Of a stretch of DNA of 64,000 nt, positions 1-11,208 are shown in pieces. The DNA comes from Helicobacter cetorum MIT 99-5656 (GTDB lineage: Bacteria > Campylobacterota > Campylobacteria > Campylobacterales > Helicobacteraceae): assembly GCF_000259275.1 (NCBI RefSeq), contig NC_017735.1, forward strand, positions 372,001-436,000, written 5' to 3'. Position 1 is the first letter of the stretch. Every line of letters starts with the position of its first letter. The notes below the pieces were generated by a model that made no database searches, was not told where the DNA came from, and saw nothing but the letters and a program-made list of their open reading frames with translations. A program made the translations under genes and the position numbers.

Positions 1-1053
1 AATGTTGCCACTGAGACTTTAAATAATATAGCTAGTTTAGAGCATAAGACTAATAGTTTACAAACTTTAAGCTTAAGCAATAAAATGGTAGTAAACACTC
101 GCTTAGTCAATCTTTCTAGAAAGCACACTAACAATATTGATTCGTTTGCTAAACGCTTACAAGCTTTACAAGACAAGAGATTTGCTTCAGTGGGGACTAT
201 GGCAGAAGTGTTGTATCAATTTGCCCCTAAGTATGAAAAACCTGCTAATGTTTGGGCTAATGCCATTGGGGGAGCTAGTTTGAGTAATGGAGGTAACACT
301 TCTTTATATGGCACAAGTGCTGGAATGGATACTTATATTGAAGGGGAAAATGTAGAAGCTATTGTTGGTGGTTTTGGAAGCTATGGCTATAGCTCATTCA
401 ATAACCAAGCAAGCAATCTTAACTCTGGAGCTAATAACACCAACTTTGGTTTGTATTCTCGTGTGTTTGCTAATAAACATGAATTTGATTTTGAAGCTCA
501 AGGAGCTGTAGGAAGCAATAATGAAAACTTAATGTTTAAAGGGGCTTTATTACAAGGTCTTAATCAAGGCTATAGTTACTTAGCTTATAGCGCTATGGCT
601 AATGCTAATTATGGCTATGACTTTGCTTTCTTAAACAATGCTTTAGTGTTTAAACCTAGTGTAGGTGTAAGCTATAATCATTTAGGTTCTACTAACATGA
701 AAAGCAATAGCAATCAAGTGGCTTTGAGTAATGGTGCAAGTAGCCGTCATCTATTGAGTGCAAATGCTAATGTAGAAGCCCGCTATTATTATGGAGACAC
801 TTCATTCTTCTATATGAATGCTGGAATTTTACAAGAATTGGCTAACTTTGGATTCAATAACGCTATGGCTTTAAATAGCTTTAAAGTGAACGCTACTCAC
901 AATCCTTTAAATACCCATGCTAGAGTGATGATAGGTGGGGAATTGCAATTAGCTAAAGAAGTGTATTTGAATTTGGGTGTGATTTATGCTCATAATCTCA
1001 ACACTATGATAGGTAATATCGCTTCAAATTTAGGGATGAGATATAGTTTCTAA
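1..1053 (+). CDS. VacA-type autotransporter, 3' part only (cut by window edge)
   Basis: The reading frame is open from base 1, so this is the C-terminal ~350 residues of a gene that begins outside the window. It covers the end of the passenger linker (N-V-A-T-E-T-L...) and the whole beta-barrel translocator domain, ending in the outer-membrane signature GMRYSF with a terminal Phe. By eye the DNA is identical to the end of the full vacA at 20335-21387. VacA-family proteins are type V autotransporters whose C-terminal barrel inserts in the outer membrane and exports the passenger. Which passenger this copy carries cannot be known here. The first in-window ATG (85) is internal and not a start. 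Confidence 0.93.
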   Translation, partial: NVATETLNNIASLEHKTNSLQTLSLSNKMVVNTRLVNLSRKHTNNIDSFAKRLQALQDKRFASVGTMAEVLYQFAPKYEKPANVWANAIGGASLSNGGNTSLYGTSAGMDTYIEGENVEAIVGGFGSYGYSSFNNQASNLNSGANNTNFGLYSRVFANKHEFDFEAQGAVGSNNENLMFKGALLQGLNQGYSYLAYSAMANANYGYDFAFLNNALVFKPSVGVSYNHLGSTNMKSNSNQVALSNGASSRHLLSANANVEARYYYGDTSFFYMNAGILQELANFGFNNAMALNSFKVNATHNPLNTHARVMIGGELQLAKEVYLNLGVIYAHNLNTMIGNIASNLGMRYSF

Positions 1054-1302
1054 ATCTTTTACATTCCAACAATGGAGGGGGATATCATTATCAAATTTAA
1101 AAAGTATCATTTTAGATTTAGGAATGAAATAGAGTTTTTAAGTCTTTAAGTAAAGTATCACTTCAAATTTAGAAATGAGATAGGGTTTTTGAGTCGGTGA
1201 GATTAGAGTCTTGGAGTAAGGTGTTATTCCAAGACTTTTAGCAGACTTAGTTTTTAAGAGAAATTTGTGTTTTTTGCATGGGGTTTTATTCACATGCTCT
1301 GT
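1..1302. repeat. Homogenised VacA 3' module, copy A
   Basis: This copy consists of the barrel-coding end plus about 250 bp of downstream non-coding DNA. It matches copy C (20335-22101) throughout, apart from lacking five 93-bp units. The match stops after the ACATGCTCTGT at 1292-1302. The downstream part holds decayed copies of the gene's last codons. The remaining sequence to 1547 shows no gene I can support. Confidence 0.85.
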
Positions 1303-1577
1303 GAATCTATAGCACACACACCACAAGCTTGTTGGCATGCCAAATGGCTTCTAAGGAGCAAAAGTTAATGTATACTCCACAAGACACTACAGCATATGAA
1401 GGACTTTTTCAAGCTTTTAATTTTTACACACTTAAGATGTATTTTTTAAAAAATATATAAGATATATTTGCTGTCTCTAAAATCTTTTGGTAGTATCAAA
1501 GACAATCATTTGTTATATTCTAATATTTTTGTTAAGTATCAACACAAATGAACATCTTTTTTAGGAGTAGCTATAAA

Positions 1578-4500
1578 ATGCAAACAACGTCGTTATTGTC
1601 AATCGGAAAAAGGTATTCCATGGTTGCTTTAGCACTCATAGGGATACTGGATGCTAGGACTTGGAACATGGATAGCACTATGCTTCAAGGGCAATGGGAA
1701 ACCAGGTATGATTGGGGGAATGCAAGCAACTATATTGTTGGTAGAAACGGAAATAAAATCACTTATCAAGGTTCATGGTGGGATACTTATAATACCTATC
1801 GTTTATCAGGTTTTAGAAATTATGTGGGCGATATGGATATCTATTCTCCCACATCAAACTTTCAGTTAGGTGGCTATAATGGAAACTCTTTTACGAATTA
1901 TGGAAGAACGAGTAATGTTAAAATTGCTGGCAACCAAATCGCCATTAACAATTTCTTAGAAATTAACAATCGTATTGGTTCAGGGCTTGGCTCTAAGCCC
2001 TGGTATACGAATGTAACCCTAAAATCCGAGCGCTCACTTTTTAGCAACGAAGATGGTCGTATCTATGTCTATGATGGTGGCCATTTAAATCTTGTTGCTA
2101 GAGATGTGGACTTAAAAGGCGATGTGTATTTAGGTAAATTGCAATATAACTTTGAATTTGCTCGCCAAGCACAAGTAAAACTTGATGCTTCTAATACAGG
2201 TTCACTTCATATGAAAAAACTCATTATAGGTGATCAGAACGCAACTCAAGCTGAAATGATTGGTTCTTCTAGGGGCAATAATAAAATTGACTATTTAAAT
2301 ATTTGGCAAGATGCAACCTTGAATTTTAAAGCCCCAAGCCAAGAGCTTCGCGTATGGTCTTTGTCTAATCTAGGCGAAAGTTATATAGGCGGGTATAATG
2401 CTCAAGCCACCCTTAATGCAGATGTGAAAACCCTCATTTTAGATTTTGTCAATCTCAACAATTACACCGGTGGCCGTAGGATTTTTGCTCAAAATATAGG
2501 CGGTGATTTACATATTGGGCATTTAACCTTCAATGGTCAACCTGCTAATTCCAATTACAGCGGACCTAGGCTCATTGGTTCTAGCGCAAACATGCATTTT
2601 AAGGCTAAAAATGATGTTACTTTCCACCAGAATATTACCTTCCCTGCTTACACAGGGCTTAAGGTAGATACAGATGGTAAGTTAATTATGAAAAATGTAG
2701 ATGCTGGCTGGGGTAATAACAGCTTAAGTGCTTCCACTTTAGATTTTAGTGGCGTAAAGGGTACGACCACAATTGAAAATTTAACCACATCTTCTACAAA
2801 TTTGCTTGCACATAACTTTACCATTAAAGAATGGAGAATTAAAACCGGCGATTCCCCCGTTGTCAATGGACACTATACTAATGTGGGTGAAGATATTGGC
2901 AATTCAAAAGTTGGTGTTGTGCGCTTGGATTATGGTCGTAATGCCAATTATCAAGGTGGTGTGAGATTTGTAGGTGGGACTAAACTCACTATTGATGAAT
3001 TTTACCACGCCCCTTGGAATTATTTTGACGCCAGAAAAGTCAAAGATGTAGAAATTACTAAAAAACTTCTCTTTGGAGCACCAGGTGGGATTGGAAATCT
3101 TAGTGGTTTGATGTTTAATAACCTTACTCTAGCTAAGGGTGCTACCATGATTTATGGTAAAGATTTAGATTTACACATCGATGGCACTTTTACTAATGAC
3201 CAAGGCACAATGATTATCAACGCCCAAGGACAAGACCCCATTACACATGCAGCTCAAGCCAACATTCCAAGCGGTTGGAATTTTGCAACCTTGAATGCCA
3301 AAGAAGCTACCATGCGTTTCAATACTGATATTGACCCCACTACAGGTTTTTATAACCCCTTAGTTAGAATCAATAATGCTGAAAAGTTAGCAAAAAACCA
3401 TGACTTTGTAGTATTAAAGGCTAATAAAATCAATTATGAATTAGTAGGTTCTAAAGCTACAAATAACGACCTTACCCCTAATAGTGCAACCATTGAACAG
3501 CAATTCAAAGATAGAATGGCCCTTTATAACGGACAAAATCGTATGGATATTTGTATGGTTAGAAAGGGCGACACTATGATTAGTGATATTAAAGCCTGCG
3601 GTCAAGCTATTGGCGATAATGATATGGTCAATAATCCTAACAATTACCAATATCTCGCAGGCAAGGCTTGGAGAAACTTAGGCGTTGGCAAAACGGCTAA
3701 TAGCCAGCAAATTTCTGTGCGTTTGGGCGATAACACAAAGCCAACTGAGAACTTTAATGACGACCCTTATGGCGATAAACATGCTGCTATTACTGCTGCA
3801 AATGGGGGCAATGTATACTATGGTCCTGTATCCCCATGGGAAGGTGGTTCTAGCAAAGTTTGGAATTTAGATAAGACCATGATTGGGGGGCAATGGGAAA
3901 CCAAATACGATTGGGGTAATGCAAGCAATTACATTGTTGCTAAAAATGGGAAAATCACTTATAAAAGCCCAGACTGGTATTCTTACAACACTTATCGTCT
4001 ATCAGGTTTTAGAAATTATGTGAGCGATATGGACCTTGATTCTCCTACAGCAAATTTTCAATTAGGTGGCTATAATGGAAACTCTTTCACCAACTACGAG
4101 AGAACAAGCAATGTTAAGATTGCTGGCAACCAAATCGCTATTAACAATTTCTTAGAAATTAACAATCGCATTGGTTCAGGGCTTGGCTCTAAGCCTTGGT
4201 ATACGAATGTAACCCTACAAGCTAAGCGCTCAATTTTTAGTAATGAAAATGGTCGTATCATTCTTTATGACAGAAGCCATTTAAAACTTATCGCTAGAGA
4301 CGCTGAGTTCAAGGGCGATGTGTTTATGGGTAAATTGCAATACAACTTTGAATTTGCACACCCTGCTAAGATGACCTTAGATGCCAAAGATGTGCGTGGT
4401 GACATGACCATGAATAACCTACTCATTGGGAATGAGAATGCCACTCAAGCAACGATTGAAGGGGCTCAAGGAGCGAATCTTGTTAAACGCTTGAGTATTT

Positions 4501-7337
4501 GGCAAAATGCAACCTTAACTTACAACGCTCAACAAGCTCCTTATGTAAGGGTTAATCTTTTGACAAACTTGGGAGAAGGTGGTTTTGTGGCTCAAGGTTC
4601 ACAAGCTAATTTTAATGTTAATACGAAATCCTTAATCCTAGATTATGTCAATCTCAATAACTATACCGGTGGACGCAGTATCTTTGCTCAAAATACAGGC
4701 GGCAATTTGCGCATCGGACATTTGACCTTCAATGGCCAGCCTGCTAATTCTAATTTTAGTGGGGCTAGGCTTATCGATTCTTATGCCACAATGAAGTTTA
4801 AGGCTAAGGATGATGTGAGCTTTGAACAAAATATCACTTTACCAGCTTATACAGGTTTTAAGGTAGATACAGATGGTAAATTAACTATGAAAGATGTAGA
4901 TGCTGGCTGGGGCAATAACGGTCTTAACGCCACCACTTTAGATTTTAGTGGAGTAAAGGGCGAAATTAGCATGAATAAGGTTACCACTTCAGCCACAAAC
5001 TTTAAAGGTAAGAATTTCCATGCTAAAGAATGGGTAGTCAAGGCTGGAACTGCTGGAGGCGTGAATGGACACTACACCCACTTCCATACTGATATTGGTA
5101 ATTCAAGCATTGATAAAGTAGTCTTGCAATCTGGCAGTAATGGCAACTTCCAAGGTGGGATGAAATTTGAAGGCGGAAACAAGCTAACTATCGGTGAGTT
5201 TTACCATGCACCTTGGAACTTCTTTGACGCAAGAAGAGTTAAAGAAGTAGAAATTACCAAAAAGCTCACTTTTTCAGCTCCCGGTGGGGTTGCAGGCCTT
5301 AGCGGAATTATGGTTAATAATCTAACTCTAGGCAAGGGGGCCACTATGGCTTATGGTAAGGATTTAGATTTACACATCAATGGCACTTTCACTAACAATC
5401 AAGGCACAATGATTATCAATGCCCAAGGAGGTGAGTTTGCTCTAAGAGTAGCCAGACAGAATATTCCAAGTGGCTGGAGATTTGCTACCTTAAATGCTAA
5501 AGATATTGTAATGAAGTTTAACTATGATGTGGATAAAGACACAGGCTTTTACAATCCTTTGATTAAAATCAATAATGCTGAAAAGTTGATGAAAAACCAC
5601 GATTTCCTCGTAGCTGAAGCTAAAGGTGGTAGCATTAAGTATGAAAGCATAGGCAAAGCTCCAGTTACTTCTGGAGGTATGACTTATACCAACAACGAAC
5701 AACAATTTAAAGATAGAATGGCTCTTTATAACGGACAAAATCGCATGGATATTTGTATGGTCAGACAAGGCGACACTATGATTAATGATATTAAAGCCTG
5801 CGGTCAAGCTATCGGCAATAATGAAATGGTTAGTAACCCTGAAAAATACAAGTATCTTGCAGGCAAGGCTTGGAGAAATACAGGCATTACCAAGAAAGCT
5901 GATAGTAAAAAAATTACCGTGCGTTTAGGCGATAATGCAAAACCAAAAGATGCTAATAGCGACACTATCACTCTTGCTGACAACAAAGCAGAAAAAGCCA
6001 CAAAACATGTTCGTTATGCTCGCTCTAATTACGCCATTATGCCAAGTTATATGAATAGCAATGCTAGTGCAAGCAACCTAGTTGCTATCAATAAACATGA
6101 TTTTGGCACTATGGAATCTGTCTTTGAATTAGCTAATCGTGCTAGTGATATTGACACCATTAAAAATCAAGTGGGTAGTAATGGGTTTAATCTCTTACAA
6201 ACTTTATTGATTGATTCTCATAATGCTGGTTATGCCCGCCAAATGATTGATGCTACAAGCACAAATGAAATCACTAAAGAACTTTCTAACGCTCAAAACA
6301 CTCTTAATCAAGTGGCTAGCTTAGAGAGACAAACCAGTGGGTTACAAACCTTACAATTAGCTAACCAAATGGCACAAAATGCGCGCTTAGTGGGATTATC
6401 TAGAAGATATACAGATAATTTGAGTTTAGCTAAACGCCTTAAGCAGTTAAAAAATGAACGCTTAGCTTCTTTAGAGAGTGCAGCTCAAATTGTTTATCAG
6501 CATGCACCTAAATACACTAATGCGAGCAATATCTGGGCGAATGCTATCGGTGGGGCAAGCTTAAGTAATGGCAATAGCACTTCTTTATACGGAACCACTT
6601 CTGGTGTGGATGCACACTTAATCGGTGATAATGTAGAAGCGATTGTGGGTGGGTTTGGAAGTTATGGCTATAGCTCATTAGACAACACCACTAGCACTTT
6701 AAATGCGGGTGCTAATAACACTAACTGGGGAATTTATAGCCGTTTATTCAGTGGCAAACATGAATTTGATATTAACGCTCAAGGGGCTTTTGGAGCTAAT
6801 TCAGAAAGTATCAACCTTCAAGGAAACTTGTTGCAAGGATTGAACCAACGCTATGATTACTTAGTGTATGCAGCAAATACGAATGCAAGCTATGGTTATG
6901 ATTTCACTTTCTTAAAGAACGCTTTGGTGTTTAAACCCACTATTGGTGTGGCATATCAAAGCTTGGGCGCCACAAACACTCAAAGCGCACAAGAATCTAA
7001 TCTTAGCTTACAAGGTAACGCTAATAACAGACACACTCTTAGTGCGAGTGCTGGAATTGAAACCCGCTATTATTATGGCGACACTTCTTACTGGTATATG
7101 AATGCTGGAATACATCATGAGCTTTTGAATGTTGCTCAAACAGGTGGCTTAAAAGTGGGTAACACTCATTTTGCTTCTAACAACCAACATCTCAACACTT
7201 ATGCAAGAGTGATGATGGGTGGGGAGCTTCAAGTTTCTAAGGAGTTCTTTATTAACCTTGGCTTAATCTACTCCTCTAATCTGTTTGTCAAACGCCATGA
7301 TTTAGCTTCAAATCTTGGGGTAAGATATAGTTTCTAA
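1578..7337 (+). CDS. Giant VacA-like autotransporter with two tandem passenger domains
   Basis: This protein has about 1,919 residues, against about 1,290-1,340 for VacA. I place the start at ATG 1578 because AGGAG (1563-1567) lies 10 nt upstream and the result is a clean signal peptide ending ILDA|RTWNMD. An in-frame ATG at 1548 would add ten residues. The passenger is present twice. The first copy starts at RTWNMDSTML (about nt 1656) and the second at KVWNLDKTMI (about nt 3855), 733 codons apart, and both carry GGYNGNSFTNY, NNRIGSGLGS and the paired cysteines of RMDIC...KACGQAI. A single barrel follows and ends GVRYSF. The N-terminal hydrophobic GxxxG pore segment of true VacA is missing, so classical channel formation is unlikely. 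Its barrel is clearly diverged from the other three copies, so it escaped their homogenisation. It resembles the vacA-like paralogs of Helicobacter, but its function is unknown. Confidence 0.93.
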   Translation: MQTTSLLSIGKRYSMVALALIGILDARTWNMDSTMLQGQWETRYDWGNASNYIVGRNGNKITYQGSWWDTYNTYRLSGFRNYVGDMDIYSPTSNFQLGGYNGNSFTNYGRTSNVKIAGNQIAINNFLEINNRIGSGLGSKPWYTNVTLKSERSLFSNEDGRIYVYDGGHLNLVARDVDLKGDVYLGKLQYNFEFARQAQVKLDASNTGSLHMKKLIIGDQNATQAEMIGSSRGNNKIDYLNIWQDATLNFKAPSQELRVWSLSNLGESYIGGYNAQATLNADVKTLILDFVNLNNYTGGRRIFAQNIGGDLHIGHLTFNGQPANSNYSGPRLIGSSANMHFKAKNDVTFHQNITFPAYTGLKVDTDGKLIMKNVDAGWGNNSLSASTLDFSGVKGTTTIENLTTSSTNLLAHNFTIKEWRIKTGDSPVVNGHYTNVGEDIGNSKVGVVRLDYGRNANYQGGVRFVGGTKLTIDEFYHAPWNYFDARKVKDVEITKKLLFGAPGGIGNLSGLMFNNLTLAKGATMIYGKDLDLHIDGTFTNDQGTMIINAQGQDPITHAAQANIPSGWNFATLNAKEATMRFNTDIDPTTGFYNPLVRINNAEKLAKNHDFVVLKANKINYELVGSKATNNDLTPNSATIEQQFKDRMALYNGQNRMDICMVRKGDTMISDIKACGQAIGDNDMVNNPNNYQYLAGKAWRNLGVGKTANSQQISVRLGDNTKPTENFNDDPYGDKHAAITAANGGNVYYGPVSPWEGGSSKVWNLDKTMIGGQWETKYDWGNASNYIVAKNGKITYKSPDWYSYNTYRLSGFRNYVSDMDLDSPTANFQLGGYNGNSFTNYERTSNVKIAGNQIAINNFLEINNRIGSGLGSKPWYTNVTLQAKRSIFSNENGRIILYDRSHLKLIARDAEFKGDVFMGKLQYNFEFAHPAKMTLDAKDVRGDMTMNNLLIGNENATQATIEGAQGANLVKRLSIWQNATLTYNAQQAPYVRVNLLTNLGEGGFVAQGSQANFNVNTKSLILDYVNLNNYTGGRSIFAQNTGGNLRIGHLTFNGQPANSNFSGARLIDSYATMKFKAKDDVSFEQNITLPAYTGFKVDTDGKLTMKDVDAGWGNNGLNATTLDFSGVKGEISMNKVTTSATNFKGKNFHAKEWVVKAGTAGGVNGHYTHFHTDIGNSSIDKVVLQSGSNGNFQGGMKFEGGNKLTIGEFYHAPWNFFDARRVKEVEITKKLTFSAPGGVAGLSGIMVNNLTLGKGATMAYGKDLDLHINGTFTNNQGTMIINAQGGEFALRVARQNIPSGWRFATLNAKDIVMKFNYDVDKDTGFYNPLIKINNAEKLMKNHDFLVAEAKGGSIKYESIGKAPVTSGGMTYTNNEQQFKDRMALYNGQNRMDICMVRQGDTMINDIKACGQAIGNNEMVSNPEKYKYLAGKAWRNTGITKKADSKKITVRLGDNAKPKDANSDTITLADNKAEKATKHVRYARSNYAIMPSYMNSNASASNLVAINKHDFGTMESVFELANRASDIDTIKNQVGSNGFNLLQTLLIDSHNAGYARQMIDATSTNEITKELSNAQNTLNQVASLERQTSGLQTLQLANQMAQNARLVGLSRRYTDNLSLAKRLKQLKNERLASLESAAQIVYQHAPKYTNASNIWANAIGGASLSNGNSTSLYGTTSGVDAHLIGDNVEAIVGGFGSYGYSSLDNTTSTLNAGANNTNWGIYSRLFSGKHEFDINAQGAFGANSESINLQGNLLQGLNQRYDYLVYAANTNASYGYDFTFLKNALVFKPTIGVAYQSLGATNTQSAQESNLSLQGNANNRHTLSASAGIETRYYYGDTSYWYMNAGIHHELLNVAQTGGLKVGNTHFASNNQHLNTYARVMMGGELQVSKEFFINLGLIYSSNLFVKRHDLASNLGVRYSF
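1656..5930 (+). repeat. Internal ~2.2 kb direct duplication inside the giant VacA-like gene
   Basis: Two in-frame passenger-coding copies sit 2196-2199 bp apart. For example, the GCTGGCAACCAAATCGC block is at 1926 and again at 4122. Similarity holds at both DNA and protein level but is uneven, with almost identical stretches near 1926-2015 and 4122-4211 and diverged ones between. This suggests an old duplication with later local conversion. Confidence 0.85.
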
Positions 7338-7529
7338 AGTCTCTAAAAGGGTTCTTCAAGAACTCTTTTAAGCTCTTCTTTCAAATCTTAAAAGTCCTTA
7401 TTTTACAACTGGCAAAATTTACACGCAGTAAATCAAAAACAAACAACAATTAAAACCAAAATTTTATTTCATTATCAAAATGAGTTAGAATGAAATCCTT
7501 GATTCATTTTTAATTTAAACGGAGATGTA

Positions 7530-10500
7530 ATGAGGAAAAATCATTCTTTAACAAATATTAGTATTAATAAAAAACAATTCGTAGGTGCTTTAGCAATTAG
7601 CTTGGCTGGTCTTTTACATGCTCAAGTTTGGAACATGGATAACACCATTTTAAAAGGCAAATGGGAGCAAAGCTGGGACGCTTGGAACGCTTCTAATCAT
7701 ATTTATGCCGTTGGCGGACAGCAAAATAGTATCTCTTATTCAAGTGATGATGATTATGCTAGTTATCGCCTTTCGGGCTTTATCAATTATACCGGTGGCG
7801 ATATGAATATTTCAGCTCCCCATGCTAATTTTGAGCTTGGTGGTTGGAATGGTAATTCTTTCACAAGTTTTAACAAAAACACCACTCATATTAATTTGAA
7901 GGGCAATAGCATTCTTGTAAAGAATTTCTTAGAATTGAATAATCGTGTCGGTTCTGGAGTGGGTCGCAACCCTTATAAAACAGAAATGACTCTAGATGCA
8001 GGAACGATTTATAGCGATAATAACGGACGCATCACTCTTTATAATGGTGCAACTTTAAATTTAAAATCACCTAAAGCTGTAGAATTAAATGGCGAAGTTT
8101 TTATGGGAGCTTTACAATTTCCTTTAGCCTATGAAGTTCAAAGCGCCACAGCCTTGAATGCAAGTGGTGTAACCAATGATTTATACATCAGGCATTTACG
8201 CATAGGCCAGCAAAACCCAGCTAGAGCCACAATTACCGGTTCGCAAAAAAATAATACCATTGGCAATTTGGATATTTGGCAGGATGCGAGATTGAATTAT
8301 AAAGGGGGTAATCTCACTATTAATCGTGTTAACACCAATACAGATGCTGCAATCAGAAAAATGTTTGCTTACTTGGTTACAGATACCAACCAGCTTACTT
8401 TAGGCGAAGTCAATCTTAATAACTATGCGGGTGGGCGTGGAATTGTCGTGAATAATACCGGTAACATTGTAGTGAAAAATGCCTTGAAAGTTAGTGGCGA
8501 TATTGGGGGTGGATGGGTTCGTGCCGGTTCACCTGCAAACTTTCTCTTTGTTTCAAAAGGTAATGTAACTTTTGAGAGTAATATCGCTTTAGGACAGTAT
8601 GTTCATTTGAGTGTTGTAGCTAACAAACTAGATGCAAAAGATATTGATATTAGTAAAGCACGCTATGGTGCTACAGCTCCAAGCTTAAATTTCTCTCAAG
8701 TCAAAACCATTAATGTTGGTAAAGTTACAGGTGGTTCTAGCAATATTATCGCTTCTAATTTCAACTTCAAAGAATTTGAGCAAGTAGTGGGCAATGGCAC
8801 AACCATCAATGGCTATTACACTAATTTTGCGGGCAATATTGGCACTTCTCACATTGGAACTGTGCGTTTCCAAGAAGGCCAGGGACCTTGGCAAGCAGGC
8901 GTAAGATTTGAAAAAGGCAATAAACTTACGATTGATAATTTCTATCACACCCCTTGGAACTATTTTGACGCTAGGAATATTGATGAAGTCGTTATCACAA
9001 AGCTTTTAACCTTTGGAAGTCCTGGGGGTTCTGGCACTTTACAAGGATTGATGTTTAATAACCTAACCCTAGATAAAGACGCACACATGAACTATGGTAA
9101 AGATTTGTCCTTAAGCATTGCTGGTAATTTCACTAACAATCAAGGTCTGATGAATATCAACACCCAAGATGGGCGTTTTGCAACCTTAAATGTAGGTCAA
9201 ACAGCAACTATGAAATTTGATAATATGATAGATAGTGCTACAGGATTTTATAAACCCATTGTTAGAATCAATGACGCTCAAACTTTGATTAAAAATAAAG
9301 ACCATGTTATTTTAAGGGCACAAAATATTTCCTATGAATATGCCAATAAAGATAGCCATACTAACCCAGCAGACGCTACGCAAGGTTTCAAAGACCGCGT
9401 AGCACTTTATAATGGCAATGACCGCATGGATATTTGTGTGATTAGAAATAATGCTGATATTCAAGCTTGTGGACGTGCGATTAATAATAGCGATATGGTA
9501 AATCACCCTGACAAATATAAAAAATTAACCGGAAAAGCATGGCGTAACACTGAAGTGGGTAAAGGGGCTAACAACAAAGAAGTGTCTGTGCGAGTGAGCA
9601 ATAATTCGCATTTATCAAGTGCTATCTCTAATGGAACTAAGATAGAACTCCCAAAAAATCATTATGCTCATAGCCATTATGCTCTCATACGCCCTAACGC
9701 TACCACTCATTCTAACACCACCCCAAATCTCGTCGCCATCAACAAGCATAACTTCGGCACTATTGAAAGCGTGTTTGAATTAGCTAATCGTTCTGATGCT
9801 ATCAATGTTATCAATGCTACTTCAGGCACACAGGGAAGAGATTTATTACAAACTTTATTGATTGATTCTCATAATGCTGGTTATGCGCGTCAAATGATTG
9901 ATGCAACTAGCACAGGTGAAATCACTAAGCAGTTGAATGTTGCCACTGAGACTTTAAATAATATAGCTAGTTTAGAGCATAAGACTAATAGTTTACAAAC
10001 TTTAAGCTTAAGCAATAAGATGGTAGTAAACACTCGCTTAGTCAATCTTTCTAGAAAGCACACTAACAATATTGATTCGTTTGCTAAACGCTTACAAGCT
10101 TTACAAGACAAGAGATTTGCTTCAGTGGGGACTATGGCAGAAGTGTTGTATCAATTTGCCCCTAAGTATGAAAAACCTGCTAATGTTTGGGCTAATGCCA
10201 TTGGGGGAGCTAGTTTGAGTAATGGAGGTAACACTTCTTTATATGGCACAAGTGCTGGAATGGATACTTATATTGAAGGGGAAAATGTAGAAGCTATTGT
10301 TGGTGGTTTTGGAAGCTATGGCTATAGCTCATTCAATAACCAAGCAAGCAATCTTAACTCTGGAGCTAATAACACCAACTTTGGTTTGTATTCTCGTGTG
10401 TTTGCTAATAAACATGAATTTGATTTTGAAGCTCAAGGAGCTGTAGGAAGCAATAATGAAAACTTAATGTTTAAAGGGGCTTTATTACAAGGTCTTAATC

Positions 10501-10988
10501 AAGGCTATAGTTACTTAGCTTATAGCGCTATGGCTAATGCTAATTATGGCTATGACTTTGCTTTCTTAAACAATGCTTTAGTGTTTAAACCTAGTGTAGG
10601 TGTAAGCTATAATCATTTAGGTTCTACTAACATGAAAAGCAATAGTAATCAAGTGGCTTTGAGTAATGGTGCAAGTAGCCGTCATTTATTCAGTGCGAAT
10701 GCTAATGTAGAAGCCCGCTATTATTATGGGGACACTTCATTCTTCTATATGAATGCTGGGATTTTACAAGAATTGGCTAACTTTGGATTCAATAACGCTA
10801 TGGCTTTAAATAGCTTTAAAGTAAATGCTACTCACAATCCCTTAAATACCCATGCTAGAGTGATGATAGGTGGGGAATTGCAATTAGCTAAAGAAGTGTA
10901 TTTGAATTTGGGTGTGATTTATGCTCATAATCTCAACACTATGATAGGTAATATCGCTTCAAATTTAGGGATGAGATATAGTTTCTAA
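7530..10988 (+). CDS. Short VacA-like autotransporter, single passenger
   Basis: 1,152 residues. The start ATG follows GGAG in the preceding 10 bases. A signal peptide ends GLLHA|QVWNMD. The passenger begins WNMDNTILKGKWE and contains the family landmarks [37 protein letters not shown] and RMDIC...IQACGRAI (the conserved cysteine pair). It lacks both the VacA N-terminal GxxxG pore helix and the p33/p55 hydrophilic linker. From codon [11 protein letters not shown] (nt 9674) to the stop, the DNA is nearly identical to vacA at 20073-21387, with about ten base differences that I noticed. The gene is therefore a distinct passenger on a shared translocator. It is secreted or surface-exposed, and its role is unknown. 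Confidence 0.93.
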   Translation: MRKNHSLTNISINKKQFVGALAISLAGLLHAQVWNMDNTILKGKWEQSWDAWNASNHIYAVGGQQNSISYSSDDDYASYRLSGFINYTGGDMNISAPHANFELGGWNGNSFTSFNKNTTHINLKGNSILVKNFLELNNRVGSGVGRNPYKTEMTLDAGTIYSDNNGRITLYNGATLNLKSPKAVELNGEVFMGALQFPLAYEVQSATALNASGVTNDLYIRHLRIGQQNPARATITGSQKNNTIGNLDIWQDARLNYKGGNLTINRVNTNTDAAIRKMFAYLVTDTNQLTLGEVNLNNYAGGRGIVVNNTGNIVVKNALKVSGDIGGGWVRAGSPANFLFVSKGNVTFESNIALGQYVHLSVVANKLDAKDIDISKARYGATAPSLNFSQVKTINVGKVTGGSSNIIASNFNFKEFEQVVGNGTTINGYYTNFAGNIGTSHIGTVRFQEGQGPWQAGVRFEKGNKLTIDNFYHTPWNYFDARNIDEVVITKLLTFGSPGGSGTLQGLMFNNLTLDKDAHMNYGKDLSLSIAGNFTNNQGLMNINTQDGRFATLNVGQTATMKFDNMIDSATGFYKPIVRINDAQTLIKNKDHVILRAQNISYEYANKDSHTNPADATQGFKDRVALYNGNDRMDICVIRNNADIQACGRAINNSDMVNHPDKYKKLTGKAWRNTEVGKGANNKEVSVRVSNNSHLSSAISNGTKIELPKNHYAHSHYALIRPNATTHSNTTPNLVAINKHNFGTIESVFELANRSDAINVINATSGTQGRDLLQTLLIDSHNAGYARQMIDATSTGEITKQLNVATETLNNIASLEHKTNSLQTLSLSNKMVVNTRLVNLSRKHTNNIDSFAKRLQALQDKRFASVGTMAEVLYQFAPKYEKPANVWANAIGGASLSNGGNTSLYGTSAGMDTYIEGENVEAIVGGFGSYGYSSFNNQASNLNSGANNTNFGLYSRVFANKHEFDFEAQGAVGSNNENLMFKGALLQGLNQGYSYLAYSAMANANYGYDFAFLNNALVFKPSVGVSYNHLGSTNMKSNSNQVALSNGASSRHLFSANANVEARYYYGDTSFFYMNAGILQELANFGFNNAMALNSFKVNATHNPLNTHARVMIGGELQLAKEVYLNLGVIYAHNLNTMIGNIASNLGMRYSF

Positions 10989-11208
10989 ATCTTTTACATT
11001 CCAACAATGGAGGGGGATATCATTATCAAATTTAAAAAGTATCATTTTAGATTTAGGAATGAAATAGAGTTTTTAAGTCTTTAAGTAAAGTATCACTTCA
11101 AATTTAGAAATGAGATAGGGTTTTTGAGTCGGTGAGATTAGAGTCTTGGAGTAAGGTGTTATTCCAAGACTTTTAGCAGACTTAGTTTTTAAGAGAAATT
11201 TGTGTTTT
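9674..11208. repeat. Homogenised VacA 3' module, copy B
   Basis: About 1.31 kb of coding DNA plus 220 bp beyond the stop are near-identical to copies A and C. The left boundary is sharp, at the shared CCATTATGCTCTCATACGCC. The right boundary is after TGTGTTTT at 11208. The spacing from stop codon to this point is 220 bp in A and B and 685 bp in C, a difference of exactly five 93-bp units. Confidence 0.88.

Noticed and set aside
1138..1338. 66-residue minus-strand ORF after copy A
   Set aside because: It lies in the repeat-derived non-coding tail, has no ribosome-binding site and only exists where the tail lacks the extra units.
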